Source: Ursus arctos (Eukaryota > Chordata > Mammalia > Carnivora > Ursidae). From it: 64,000 bases of DNA. The translations under genes and the position numbers were made by a program. Shown in pieces: positions 23,576 to 34,225 of the stretch. The stretch spans positions 45,644,475 to 45,708,474 of the forward strand of contig NW_026622808.1 in the NCBI RefSeq assembly GCF_023065955.2, in the 5' to 3' direction. The notes below the pieces were generated by a model. The model saw nothing but the letters and a program-made list of their open reading frames with translations. It made no database searches and had not been told where the DNA came from. The number at the start of each line of letters is the position of its first letter. Position 1 is the stretch's first letter.

Positions 23576-25407
23576 ATCAACCACGACAATGCGGCATCCC
23601 CAGTGATCAGAACAGAAAACCACATTCTGGATGTATTTTCAGTTGGGGGCTCTAGGGGAACCCGCTCTTATTGCTAAATAAATCCCCAAAGCAAAAGGGT
23701 GGATGGGTGGGGAGGAAGAAGCAGAGTGGCAAACAGAACGCCCCTCTGCTTTGACTTCCGTGCAATCCTTAGGTGCGGGAAGGAGCCTGTGCTCCAAACA
23801 CCTGGCCCAAGTGTGCTCCTGCAGACCTTCCCTGGAAAACCGATCTGCCACACACCCAGCTTTCACACTCACGTACTGGTGCTCAATTCAGGTCTGAGGA
23901 ATAGAATTCTCAAAGTGCCCGATATGGTTTGAAGAATGGGCTAGGAAATATAAATTAGCTTCTCACTAGGCTTTCAGTTTTCTCATTTAGCAACTGCTTC
24001 AGGGGCAGGATTTAGCAAATCAATAAGTTCATTTGTCTCTGAATTATTAAAAGAAATGAATGCAAATTACCTTTCATTTACTTAAACTTCCCCAAAGATG
24101 CGCGCACAGAGAAACAAGAAAATCCCCGGACTTTTGAATAAGGCAGGACAGGGCTCATCTATTAGCTGTTAAAATGCAACCCATACCCATGGGGTGTTTG
24201 AAGTCATCAGCTGTTCTAAAGAAACAGCACTTCAAAAGTTTTCAATTCCTGGGTAATAGAGGCGAGGCCCCCTTTTACCATTATGCCCTTTGTTTATTTT
24301 CTTTCTCCCTGAGAGCTCCCTTTTCACTTCTCTAAAATGTTTAGCATTGCTTTCTGAAGCTGGGGGCTGAGAAAACACTTCGTTAAAAGAAAATTCAGAT
24401 GTGTTTGTCTTTGGATGGTCTCTGTGGTTGGGCGTAAATCCATCCCGGGGACACAGTGCCTCGGATTCCAAATGCATCTCTAGGCCCCAGTCCCCAGACT
24501 TTTGAAGGCCTGTCGGCAAAGTGGGAAATTCCTGACCCAGAGTTTAGCAACAGCCCTGTGAATACCCCATGCAACCCAGAGCAAGAATGAGGGGCCAAGT
24601 TCTCCTGCCCGTGATCACCGAATTCCTTCCCTTCTCAGGGCAGGAGCTTCTTGCAAAGACTGAGGCTTGCTTTGCAAATTTGGCAGTGGGCTAATTATCA
24701 CGCCAGCATGTTTCAAAAGGCAAGTTTAAACTTGCCACACCTCTAAAGGGGCCAGAAAGCGTGGAAGTACAGTTGGGCATTGCCATGGCCCTTCAGCGAC
24801 TTCGCTGAGGAGGGAATCTAGTAGGCGATGAGAAACTTGCACGTCTTCGTCTGAACATGATACGTTTTATACCCTGAAGTAGGGGGAAGAATTTTTCTGT
24901 ATCGTGCAATGTTTAGAATTTTTAATGGCTGGCCATGCTGTGTGAGCTCCATTTAGTGACAGAACGTTCCTGGGCTTGAAATTGGTTACTGGGGTGGGGC
25001 GGAAGGAGACTATTTACACCTTGGAAACTGGCAAAGGCTACAAAGCAGGGCTTTTCATTTTCTTAAAGAGCCAGTCAGGAAACATAGAGCAGCGTGTCAC
25101 TGCATAATATTCATTTTATTAACCATCGTCATTTGTCTAAGCAAGCCTCTGCCATCTGACGTCTCACTTACTTCTAAATTTTTACCACCATAATAGGTGC
25201 ATTTTGCTGAATGCAGAAGTCTGGCGTGTAGCTCTGCCGGGTTCCTTGGGAAGCACTAGGGATTCCTAGATTAGTAGCTCTGAGCATTGCTGAGACTGTT
25301 GACGCAGGCGGGCACACTGCCCTCCAGAGCAGCTCCTCTAACAGTAGTCCCAGGAGCGGATGCAGCCAAGGGTCCCCTGGGGGCAGGGTGGGATGTGGGT
25401 CCTCGGT

Positions 25408-25463
25408 CAGTGGAGCCCCCGGCCCCCGCACATACCAGTGGAGCCCCCCACCCCCGCACATAC
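25408..25463 (-). repeat. Tandem 28-bp duplication at an ADAMTS9 splice donor
   Basis: Two abutting 28-bp units (25408-25435, 25436-25463), each CAGTGGAGCCCCC-NN-CCCCCGCACATAC on the plus strand and differing at two bases. On the gene strand each begins GTATGTGCGGGGG, so the authentic donor is repeated 28 nt downstream. Confidence 0.95.
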
Positions 25464-25555
25464 CTGTGGACACTTGGCGGCACTGTAGCAGTCCCCAGCT
25501 GTGGCAAAAGGGACAGGGTGCCCATCGCTCGTCCTGGCAAACTGTAAGTCAGTGG
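25464..25555 (-). CDS. ADAMTS9: ADAMTS9 coding exon: GON domain, fourth segment
   Basis: 92 bp: two bases completing Thr, then 30 codons ([20 protein letters not shown] to KCPQ). The acceptor is GAAACCCCACAG before CCA; the donor is CCACAG followed by GTATGT. The first 56 bases of the downstream intron are two near-identical 28-bp units, so a second GTATGT donor lies 28 nt into the intron (see findings). Reading through the donor gives about 18 more residues before a stop near 25407. Confidence 0.95.
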
Positions 25556-26716
25556 CTGTGGGGTTTCGGAGAAAGGGGGAGAAGACAGAAGGACAAAAAG
25601 GTACAGAAGGGACAACAGTCACAGAGAGGCAGAAGGGAAGGAGTGTAGTAAGAGAAAGAGTAAGAGGGAGTAGGAGAGAAAAAAGAAATCCAAAGGATCA
25701 TTAGTGAGCAAATGGGTCCAGATGTGCGCTCGCTTTTCCCCCCATTATATTTGTGGTGCCAAGAGCCTCGTTCCCTGGGTTTCATCTGCACAGTCTCTTC
25801 ACAGTATGGAAGCCAAAAGGGGGGTGTAAGATGACTTTGGACTTGGTTCTCATACACATAAAAATGTGAATCCCCTCCATTAAATGTAGTGTTCTTGGAC
25901 GGTTGTGGATCTCCCGTACACCGCCTCCCAGGCTTAAGGACAGTAGGAAATAAGCCACAACAGCATTTCCAACTACTTAGGAGTCACTCCCTGAGGCTTC
26001 ATCTGTCCTCCCATGGCCTATGCACTACTGTTGCCAAAATGTGGAGCAATTAGAACCCACATCTTGAAAGTATTAGCGGCAGTTTCTCAAGTATGGGGCT
26101 CACTTGTAGTTAAAAAAAAAAAGCCAATAAAAACAATGGTTGTGTTTGTAACCCTCTTTGGAACTCCTGAGAGCAGCTCTACAAATGGGGAACACAGATC
26201 AGGAGCAGTTTAAGTGAGAATCCCACAAAAGCTGTCGCTCGTGGAACGGGAGGCAGAGGCAACTTTTTACCTTTCCGCCTAGCCTTTCAGGAACAGCAAA
26301 AGGCCTTAATCTTTCTGCAGTTACCCATGCTCCAGCGGGAGGGAAGTCTGGGAAAGGGGCCCTTGCAGCTTCAGAGCAGAGAAGCCCTGGGTCTTAGCTG
26401 GAGTGTTTTTCTAAGCAAGAAACCGCAGACTCTCTGCCTTTAGCCTGTGTCAGGCTGGCTGAAGGCAATAAAAAAGATCTCGGTACAAATCAACTTTAGC
26501 CTATCTCAAGAGGAAAGCAATGCGATATTATGCGAGCCATGTTAATGAGGAAAAATTAATTATTCATGATTTCTGTTTTTCCTTCATTCAAGGGAACATG
26601 TTTGGATAGTTTGACTGTCTTTAACCACGCCTATGATTAATGTCCCTAAAAAAATGCAGTGCAGTCTTGGGTATGAAATCAGCTCACATGGAGGCTTGTT
26701 AATAAAAGTAAGTCTG

Positions 26717-26912
26717 GGGGCATCTGGGTGGCTCAGTTGGTTGAGCCTTCAGCTCAGGTCATGATCCCAGGGTCCTGGGATCGAGCCCAGAATCGGGCTC
26801 TCTGCTCAGCGGGGAGCCTGCTTCTCCCTCTGCCTGCTGCTCCCCCTGCTAGTGCTCTCTCTCTGACAATAAATAAATAAAATCTTTTTAAAAATATGCT
26901 AAAAAAAAAGAG
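26717..26912 (+). repeat. CAN-SINE
   Basis: GGGCATCTGGGTGGCTCAGTTGG, TGCTCCCCCTGCTAGTGC, AATAAATAAATAAAATC plus tail. Short duplication AAGTCTG at 26710-26716 and 26913-26919. Confidence 0.93.
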
Positions 26913-27114
26913 AAGTCTGTGTACCATTTTTCTTCCATGAATTGACAATTAGATAAAATTAGGCTTATGGCCCTGCACGTGTATACATTCTGCAAGGGGG
27001 AGCCGCGTGGGGGACGGATGATTCCACAGGAGTCTCTTAGCTTTGAGGTTTGATCTGCTCTCTCTTCTCCCTTAAAAACTTCTGCTTCCACCCTTCCCTT
27101 CCCCACACTGATAC

Positions 27115-27430
27115 CCTGTGCCTGGCTAACTCCTAGTTGACCTTCAGTTCTCAGGTTCAGAGTCCTGTGTTGGGGGATGCTGCCCTGACGCCCCACACTG
27201 CAGTAGTACCCTTGCCAGGCCTTCACCTCCTCCATTCACTCCCCCGCAGTCTGACCGAGCTCCGCCCCGGGCAAACCCTGCCCCCACGCAGCTTGGACCC
27301 TTGCACCCGGGTTGTCATCACTGGACTGCAGGCAGCTCGTCTTGCTTCCCCTTGGCATCTCAGAGCCTTGTCTCTAGCCAGTGAGCAGTGTGCAGCTTGC
27401 TGGCTGAATGGAGAGACTCATGAACACATT
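27115..27430 (+). repeat. Probable L2 remnant
   Basis: CCTTCAGTTCTCAGGTTCAGAG and GGATGCTGCCCTGACGCCCC resemble the L2 body; strongly diverged. Confidence 0.4.
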
Positions 27431-27460
27431 CCCTCCCCCGTGACATTCCCCTGGACTCAC

Positions 27461-27594
27461 TGATTATCTGCATAGTCGTCAAGTCTATCCTGATTTTCTG
27501 GAAGCTGGAAAACCCAGCTGCCGTGTAGTCCTTCCGACACTGGCAGTCATCCCGCCGGCTCCCGTTGTAGGGACACTCGGTTGGGTTGTGCAAC
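27461..27594 (-). CDS. ADAMTS9: ADAMTS9 coding exon: GON domain, third segment
   Basis: 134 bp: one base completing Arg, 44 codons, then the first base of a split Thr codon. The acceptor is CTCTGTACTGCAG before GTT; the donor is ATAATCA followed by GTGAGT. The peptide [20 protein letters not shown] continues to [17 protein letters not shown]. It has three cysteines and an NGS sequon. It is the most conserved-looking GON stretch in the window. Confidence 0.97.
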
Positions 27595-27686
27595 CTGCAG
27601 TACAGAGAGAATGTTCTGGTAAGCATGGGAAGGTATTTCCAGGGTTCTGAAGGCGTCTGTGCTCTTCTGAGCCTGAGCTCGCCTAC
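27595..27686 (-). other. ADAMTS9: ADAMTS9 intron, 92 bp
   Basis: Close to the lower size limit for efficient mammalian splicing. The donor GTAGGC places an in-frame TAG at the very start (CAC AGG TAG), so any retention ends translation at once. Confidence 0.9.
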
Positions 27687-27781
27687 CTGTGCCCGTACAC
27701 CTCAGAGAAATTCTCTGAGTCGCCATGGACCAGCGTAATGTACTCTTTGGGGTGGTCTGACTGCATCCCTGCACAGAAGAT
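27687..27781 (-). CDS. ADAMTS9: ADAMTS9 coding exon: GON domain, second segment
   Basis: 95 bp: 31 codons plus AG of a split Arg codon. The acceptor is CTGTCTTTCAG before ATC; the donor is CACAG followed by GTAGGC. The peptide runs [20 protein letters not shown] to [13 protein letters not shown] is a potential N-glycosylation site. It is separated from its neighbours by introns of only 115 bp (5' side) and 92 bp (3' side). Confidence 0.95.
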
Positions 27782-27896
27782 CTGAAAGACAGACCAGAAA
27801 TAGCCAATGAAGAGCAGCTCAGCAACCAGACGATGAGGCCCAGGACCACACACTCCCAAATCATTCTAGAAATAATGACTGATGTCCAACGTTCAC
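27782..27896 (-). other. ADAMTS9: ADAMTS9 intron, 115 bp
   Basis: Minimal intron with donor GTGAAC and acceptor CTGTCTTTCAG. Retention would reach an in-frame stop about 14 codons in. Confidence 0.9.
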
Positions 27897-27991
27897 CTTC
27901 AGGAGCTTTCCTTTGATGAGCAGGAAATGTTCACCATCTTCCCTGGTACCTTTCAGTCTCTTTACCTCCTTGCAGTTTTGGGGTAACTCAC
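27897..27991 (-). CDS. ADAMTS9: ADAMTS9 coding exon: start of the GON domain
   Basis: 95 bp: two bases completing Cys, then 31 codons ([14 protein letters not shown] to GKLLK). The acceptor is GTGTTTTCTAG; the donor is CTGAAG followed by GTGAAC. It is too short to stand out as an open frame and was found by reading the DNA between the flanking exons; frame and homology both fit. The exon itself begins GTGAGT, a perfect donor-like hexamer right at its acceptor (see findings). An internal AAGGAGGTAAAG is a possible cryptic donor. Skipping this exon would break the frame. Confidence 0.93.
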
Positions 27992-28513
27992 CTAGAAAAC
28001 ACGAAATGCAAAAACGGAGCGTGACGCTCCAAGATGCCCACTGTCCGCTATGGAGTGACTATCCTGTTCACACTAACACTATTTTGCTTTAAAAAAGGGG
28101 TACAATTTCTTTAAAATTAATTCTTGCCCTTTTGGGGGATAAATGTTTTCTTTATTCTTCCTTTCAGTTTTACGGAGAGCTAAGAGACATGTAGCACCCT
28201 ATAGGTTTAAGGTGTATTGCACAATCAGTTTACTTAACACCCATCATTTCAGAGAGATACAAAAAACAAAACAAAACAAAACCAATGACAAAACGTTTTT
28301 TCCCCTTTCGATGAGAACTTGTAGGATCTACCCTCATAGCAACTTTCAAATGCACCAAAATCTGTGTTCACGACAGAATTCATGCTATGCGTTACATCCC
28401 CAGTCCTTCTTTCTCTTACGACTTCTCTATTTCCAGAAAGGGTAGGCCAACAAAGAAACAAAGAAACCCTGTTCCCCATGCCCCAGAAAGATGGCTTCCG
28501 CGGGCGAACTTAC
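27992..28513 (-). other. ADAMTS9: ADAMTS9 intron, 522 bp
   Basis: Short intron with donor GTAAGT and acceptor TTTTCTAG. No repeat seen apart from a brief AAAAC-rich stretch at 28260-28285. Confidence 0.9.
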
Positions 28514-28646
28514 AGTGATAGATATTGTGACACGTTTTCCTCTCTTCTGGCTTCAAATCAGCAGGGCACAAGTGGCTGGGCTGGTCCTCGTTGGTTAAAC
28601 ATTGCACAGATCTGTGTGTCACTCCCACGCCACAAGACACTGAGCA
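28514..28646 (-). CDS. ADAMTS9: ADAMTS9 coding exon: last TSR (TSR-15)
   Basis: 133 bp: 44 codons plus the first base of a split cysteine codon (T joined to GT). The acceptor is CTGCCTTGTAG before TGC; the donor is ATCACT followed by GTAAGT. The peptide [16 protein letters not shown] opens with the O-fucose consensus. Five cysteines are in this exon, and the sixth is completed by the split codon at the junction. This closes the TSR array; the GON domain follows directly. Confidence 0.97.
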
Positions 28647-28814
28647 CTACAAGGCAGAACAGAGTCAGGGGTGCACAGGGGTGCAGCTGCTGAACATGGG
28701 GCGGGGTGGAGAGGACAGCTCTGTGGCACACAGCTCACAGCCTGAGGCGTCATGTCCAGAGTGTCATTTCAGACCTCAGGCTTCTGAAAACCCAACAGCT
28801 GACATGTATGGGAC

Positions 28815-29100
28815 ACGTATGGCGGGCCAGTCTCTGTGCTAAGCATGATACCCAGACGTTTATACATGTGTGCCTTACATATGTGTTTATATAGACATAG
28901 GGTATGTGTACCCAATATGATATACCTATATATATGTATGTATTCTCATTTAAGCCTCACAAAAATTCTCTGAGATGGTACTACCATTATTCTATTTTTA
29001 CAGAGAGGAAATTGGGGTGCACATGTCAAAAGAAATTTGTTCAAGGTCATGGTGGAGCTGGGAATCAAACCCTAACTACTTTCAACTGATCTCGTACTTC
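28815..29100 (-). repeat. MIR fragment
   Basis: GTGCTAAGCATGATACCCAG, TTTACAGAGAGGAAATTGGGG, GGTGGAGCTGGGAATCAAACC; reverse MIR with an AT insertion. Confidence 0.7.
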
Positions 29101-29399
29101 ACACCTCATCACTTTCCAATCCTGAGAACCTAGTAGTCCGGAGCCCGGGGTGGTGGCAAGATTTCAGGGCAGTCCCAATTTAAAATAGTCTCACGTATTG
29201 TGCTCCTAATGCAATGAAATACTCCCGTTAAAGAGGGGCTAGGATATATTGACTTCCTGACCACAGAAGCAATGACTAAGTCTTCTGTCACTCTTACTAT
29301 GTGATAGAGTTCTAGGGGGCTTGCTTTTAGAAGCCCTGTGGTAAAACACAGGTAACTTGACATTTGCTATGGTAATCTGACAGCTGTTGACATATTGAC

Positions 29400-29530
29400 T
29401 TCTTCACAACCACCCACTTTGCAGATGTGGAAACTGAGACACAAAAGTGTTGCCCTTTGCATTCAGCTGGGAAGTAGTAGCACCGGGATTCACAGGGAGG
29501 CTGTCCGGCTTCAGAGCCCATGCTCTATGC
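29400..29530 (-). repeat. MIR fragment
   Basis: GCAGATGTGGAAACTGAGACAC and CTTCAGAGCCCATGCTCTATG; reverse MIR. Confidence 0.7.
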
Positions 29531-29721
29531 ATAGGGGCCATCCTGCCACCCGAGAAGAAAACCCTTCTCCTCCCATAAGCCCATTTCAAGACGTTAACTC
29601 CCGTGTCTTCTCATCATTTCAGCTGGGAGGAGAATCACTCGGATGGGTCAGGCGGGATGTGTCTAAGATGGAGTTTGGGATCCCAACGCTTTTGGATTTG
29701 ATGACCAAACGGTCTACTTAC

Positions 29722-29916
29722 GCTCCCCCAGTTGCCGACTCTCCAGGTGGCCGAGACAGGGCACTCCCTCAGGTAGCAGGGGTGGACGCTGGGGGGCTGA
29801 GTGCCGGGGCAGTTGATGGTGGTTTGGTAGCTGTACTCATAATTCTCCTTCCCGGGGTATATCTCGCTACAGGAGACGAGCCTTTGTTTGTAGCCCTTTC
29901 CACAGGTCACTGAGCA
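29722..29916 (-). CDS. ADAMTS9: ADAMTS9 coding exon: TSR-14 cysteines, TSR-15 W strand
   Basis: 195 bp, 65 codons, phase 0 at both ends. The acceptor is TGTCTTCCCAG before TGC; the donor is GGGAGC followed by GTAAGT. The peptide starts [16 protein letters not shown], carries the longer inter-cysteine loop [17 protein letters not shown], contains six cysteines and ends [10 protein letters not shown], the start of the final TSR. The loop makes this repeat longer than its neighbours by about seven residues. Confidence 0.97.
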
Positions 29917-32361
29917 CTGGGAAGACAGGGGTCGGGAGGAGAGGCTGAGCAGCGCCTGGGGGCAGCCCACAATAGGCCGTGACCTCCACATCCAGCGCTG
30001 ACCCCAGACGCCGCCCGCTGCCCAGAAAGCCCTCACTTTATTAGCTAGTTTACGCATTTCAAGTGGCAGGCCCCGAGCCCACAGGGGCCATGCAACCCGA
30101 AACCACACCTTCCAGGATCTAGTGCTTCCACTGTATCTTCTTGGCCCCCCAGGGCAGGTGGGGGCGCTTTAGGCCCCTTCTTTGGATTTCAAGGGGAAAA
30201 AGGGGGCGGGGCTCCAGCTATCCCTGGCCCCATTTATGGGATCCCCACCAGGACCGCAAGCTTTTCCAAACCTACAGTGACCATACCAGAGCTGTGACCA
30301 TGGGGGGATGGGAGGAGTGTCACAGCCCACCTGAGTTAGGTGTGAAACCCAAGCACTTAGGCAAGAGGGGACTCCAGGACAGTTTTCCTTCCAAGCTCCA
30401 TGCGTTTTGCTTTCCCATCTGCTCTCCACTTAACATCCTCTCTTCTCTCTCCTGCCCATATATCTTGAACTATTACCTCTACCCTCTCTCTTTCTCCGTC
30501 TCACCAGATCAAGTGATTGCTTAACCTTTTTACCATAATTACACGGCATTTAAAAATACACAAACAACACAGAAAAGAAGAAAGAATGAATGTCTTACTA
30601 GTGTCCCAGATCCTTCCCCTGATGAGACATCTAATTGGTTATTGATGGAATTTTCAAATATGCTCAACCTCGCCAGCTAAGTGTTTTATATAATACATTT
30701 AAAAACTAACATGGAAGTATAATGAATTTAGTTTTGATAGTATTTTTAGACAGTGTCATCAAATAACCTCCTATCTCTTGTAAAATTAAGTGAGAGAATC
30801 AGGATTCTTGAGCCCAAAGGCTGTTTGAGGTGGCCTATATGAACCCCCGAAACAGTCCACAGCAAGCGGTGTGTGGTGCTTTTTCTGGGGTGAGGGATCA
30901 CAGCATCCATCAGGTCTCATGAGCTATTAAAAGCCACAGTGTCATTCATTCTGGACATCTTCTGGGCTGTTGCTTTAAGCCACATGGCATTCCTCTCCCA
31001 TAACTGCTCTAGGGAGAAGATGCCCCTTGCAGAGGTTCTGGAGGCAAGGAGGGAGCAGGCCCAGCCAGGGGCACAGAGAGTGCCGCCGGGCCCTCCTTTT
31101 CCACTGGCTTGAGACCTGGAAGCATCCTGCCTACATTTCTTCCTTCTTCGGCTGCTGATGTTCAAATGCCCGCAGAGCCAGCAGATGCCAGGCCCAGGGG
31201 CGGGCGAAGCTAGTCTGGGGTGTTTCATGTGTCACTGTCTGTTTGTCTGTCCAGGCTGGGAGGGAGGAGGGAGTGAGGACGCTCTTACTCTGGACTCCCC
31301 ATGCCTTGGGGCCTTGTGCTTGTTTCATGAACATCTATTACTTCTCTGATTGGAAAAGAAGAGTAAAGCAGGATGAAGGAATAAGAATGTGCACTCCTTG
31401 CCTTGGTGAGACACTTCAGGCCTGAGCAGAGAAAATGCATGCATCAGCCAAGGGGGGATGGGTCCTCCTTCCCCATCTGGCCCAGGCCTCCCCACATTCA
31501 AGTAGAGCCCAGAAAGAAGCACACAGCTCGCCGGATAACGGAGGTCCCGCAGAGAAGGCAGGGCTTGCTGGGGCCCTTGCGTTTTACCAGAAGCTTTTCT
31601 AGAGGGATTTCTGGTCCAGTGCCTTTGGCACCATGGTCCTTGCATCCATGTGAGGACCTATCTCTAACCCTTGCAACTTTGCCTGTAAATTTGCAGAGTT
31701 CTCAATCCATGATATATTCGAGAATTTGTAGCAATATGGAAGGCTTTCTTTCTTTTTTTTTTTTTTTTAAATCTCTAAATCTCATCTGTTGCGGGTTAAG
31801 ATTAAGGTTAAAATAAATCTATAGGAGTGACAGGACTCAGTCTTAGAAAGAGATCAAAATTCTTTTAGCATAATAATAGCAGCACAAAAAAGACTGGCTA
31901 AGATGAAGAGGCCAATGTTCACAGTGTGAAAGGTGTAGAAACTCCAGAACCAAGAACTAAGCCAGAAACCAACTAAGAGGAGGCCACCAGGAGGCAGAGA
32001 GGGACAGAGGCCTGAGGAAGGAGAGACAGAAAGGCAGGCTTTCCCCCTACTGCAAGCCAGGGCGTGGCCTGGTGGGACAGTGCTAAGAACCAGAAGTTAC
32101 GGACCATGCCTGATGAGGAACCAGGAGAGGTGAATCGAAGAGAAGAGAGGAGCCCTCCCCATGTACCTTTCCCTACCCTTCCTGGGATTTGAATGGGTTG
32201 GAACTTATGCCTCAAACTCAAAGTCAAGGACTATTTGAACAAGCATCTGGACTCCCTGGGTTCCTGGCTAGCCAATGGTAAATCTACTTCCTAATGATTT
32301 GGACCATGTCTCCCCTCCACTCTTAAGAGCACACAGAGAACAAGTAGAGTGGGGGTAAAGC

Positions 32362-32600
32362 AGGGTTTCTCCACCTCAGCACCATTGCCCTTTGGGCCAG
32401 ATGGCTCTCTGTTGGGAGTGTGTGTGGCAGGGGAGGGGCTGTCCCACGGACTGTAGGATGTTTAGAAGCATCCCTGACCTCGACCCACTAGATACCAGGA
32501 GCATCCCGCTTCTCCCAGTTTTGACAATCAAAAATGTCTCCAGACACAGCCAGATGTCTGCTGGATGGAGAAGGGGAGGCAAAATCATTGGAGTAAAGAG
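32362..32600 (-). repeat. MER20 DNA transposon
   Basis: GCAGGGTTTCTCCACCTCAGCACCATTG, GTAGGATGTTTAGAAGCATCC, AATGTCTCCAGACACAGCC and GGCAAAATCATTGG; reverse MER20. Confidence 0.8.
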
Positions 32601-33309
32601 AAGGATGGGAGACATAGTTAGAAAGGACTTCAGGCCAGCTACAGTGCAGAAACAATTCAACACCCAACACATTTCATCTACACGCCAATATTCCTCCTAT
32701 TAAAATGTGAAATTGCTGTCCTGTCAAACTTGAAAGAGGGTCCAGTGACGAGCATCCTATCTAAAAATCTTCAACACCTTTGCTCTGAGCCCAGGTAATT
32801 GCACCTCTCATTCTTTTTGGGCAATGACAAACTGGTTTGCATATTACAGGTCTTTCAGGCTTTGAAAATGTTATGAGGCTTGAAAACAATACAATCATGC
32901 TATTATTACCATTGGTATATTAATAATAAAAAGTTTCTAGGTTAGGCATTGTGTACACACGGAGAGAAGAAGAAATTGATTTCTTGACTAATACGGAAAA
33001 TTACTTTCTTCCTCTGGATTGGAGGTTGTGAAACAAGCTACCCATATTTGGCCCATGAAAGTGTTTGGTTTGTCCCACACAATGTTCCAAATAAAAGATT
33101 TGAATCCACATTTTAAAGTTAGGAGATCTCATATAAAAGTTCAGATTTTTGTCCTCCCTTGAAAAGTCAGGTCTGGTAACACTGGACACACATTTCTGCA
33201 TGGCCTCTGCCAGAGAGGGAGAGAAGTCTGCTCTCATCACATGGTTTGTGCTGGTTTGTCATAGTATCCACCATTCCCTGTTGTCTCCCTGACACGAAGG
33301 GCATTTTCT

Positions 33310-33517
33310 TTTCTTTTCTTTTTTTTTTTTTTTATTAAAGATTTTATTTATGTGACAGAGAGACAGCCAGCGAGAGAGGGAACACAAGCAGGGGGAGTGG
33401 GAGAGGAAGAAGCAGGCTCCCAGCAGAGGAGCCTGATGTGGGGCTCGATCCCAGAACGCCGGGATCACGCCCTGAGCCGAAGGCAGACGCTTAACGACTG
33501 AGCCACCCAGGTGCCCC
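33310..33517 (-). repeat. Young CAN-SINE with 16-bp target-site duplication
   Basis: Mixed TTTTC/poly(T), AAGATTTTATTTATGTGAC, then the young-subtype block; ends GAGCCACCCAGGTGCCCC. Duplication ACGAAGGGCATTTTCT at 33294-33309 and 33518-33533. Confidence 0.96.
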
Positions 33518-33804
33518 ACGAAGGGCATTTTCTGACCTTAACTTTCTTCAGACACCAACAGCCATCAAATGAACTTGCAGGCCCAGTGATGATTCTCCTT
33601 CCTTATCATACAAACAGGGCGTCAAGGGGAGTCACAGAATTGCATGACATTTCAAGCGCTCTCCCATCTTGCACATGGGACGCTCTGGCCCCAGAAGGCA
33701 GAACTGGCAGATGGGTCTGAGTCTCCCCCATTCCTGCCCTGGCCCCTCTGTTGCCCTCAAGCTGTCACTGACCTGAAGGTGTTTACAGAATTCTGGGGAC
33801 GTAC

Positions 33805-33978
33805 CTCTGACCATTCTCCTGTGATCCAGACATACTCGCAGGGCTGCAAACTACAGCTCTCGCGGTCCACAGGCCGCTGGCTCAGGTCACACTGTACGCC
33901 GTGAACCTCGCTGCCTTTGTCCGCATCCACGCACACCACCTTGCGGTACCTGGAGCCTTCGCCGCATGTCTTGGTGCA
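33805..33978 (-). CDS. ADAMTS9: ADAMTS9 coding exon: TSR-13 cysteines, TSR-14 W strand
   Basis: 174 bp, 58 codons, phase 0 at both ends. The acceptor is GTCGTGAACAG before TGC, with only a weak pyrimidine tract; the donor is TCAGAG followed by GTACGT. The peptide begins CTKTCGEG (O-fucose consensus), has six cysteines, and ends [10 protein letters not shown]. The segment [13 protein letters not shown] appears one residue longer than human as I remember it; an alignment would settle this. The exon is CpG-rich compared with its AT-rich introns. Confidence 0.96.
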
Positions 33979-34079
33979 CTGTTCACGACAGACAAAACAG
34001 GTGTCGATATGGAAAAGTAATATACAGCTGATCATATGCTGTTATTATAGAGATTTATTTTCGCATCTATACACCCATT

Positions 34080-34225
34080 AGGACTGCGAGGCCTCTGAGG
34101 GCAGGAAAGATCAGAGAACTCATTGCTTTATCCCACTTACCCCCAACACTGTTCCAGGCACAGTGACAAGTGTTTGGTAAGTGGCTACTGGAATGAAGGA
34201 ATGAAAGCATGAATGAATGGATTTC
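34080..34225 (+). repeat. L2 3' end fragment
   Basis: GGCCTCTGAGGGCAGGAAAG, CTGTTCCAGGCACAGTGACAAG and GAATGAAGGAATGAAAGC. Confidence 0.6.

Larger units (their letters stand above)
20600..25463 (-). other. ADAMTS9: ADAMTS9 intron, 4.9 kb
   Basis: Starts with the tandem 28-bp donor duplication. It contains MIR, L2 and MER20 copies and the CpG-rich patch at 21041-21225. 23576-25407 has no repeat I recognise and is lightly AT-rich, apart from G-rich DNA near the donor. Confidence 0.85.
25556..27460 (-). other. ADAMTS9: ADAMTS9 intron, 1.9 kb
   Basis: Contains one plus-oriented SINE and a probable L2 remnant. 26500-26660 is AT-rich with homeodomain-like ATTAATTATTCATG and no repeat signature. 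Confidence 0.85.
28647..29721 (-). other. ADAMTS9: ADAMTS9 intron, 1.1 kb
   Basis: Holds two MIR fragments (28815-29100 and 29400-29530), both in MIR-antisense orientation on the plus strand; the rest is unremarkable. Confidence 0.85.
29917..33804 (-). other. ADAMTS9: ADAMTS9 intron, 3.9 kb
   Basis: Contains a minus-oriented MER20 and one young SINE with a clean duplication. 29917-32361 has no repeat I can name; a poly(T) run near 31752-31767 is isolated. Confidence 0.85.

Noticed and set aside
28416..28513. Continuation [14 protein letters not shown] after the last TSR
   Set aside because: It reads through a GTAAGT donor; the frame-correct partner is the exon at 27897-27991.
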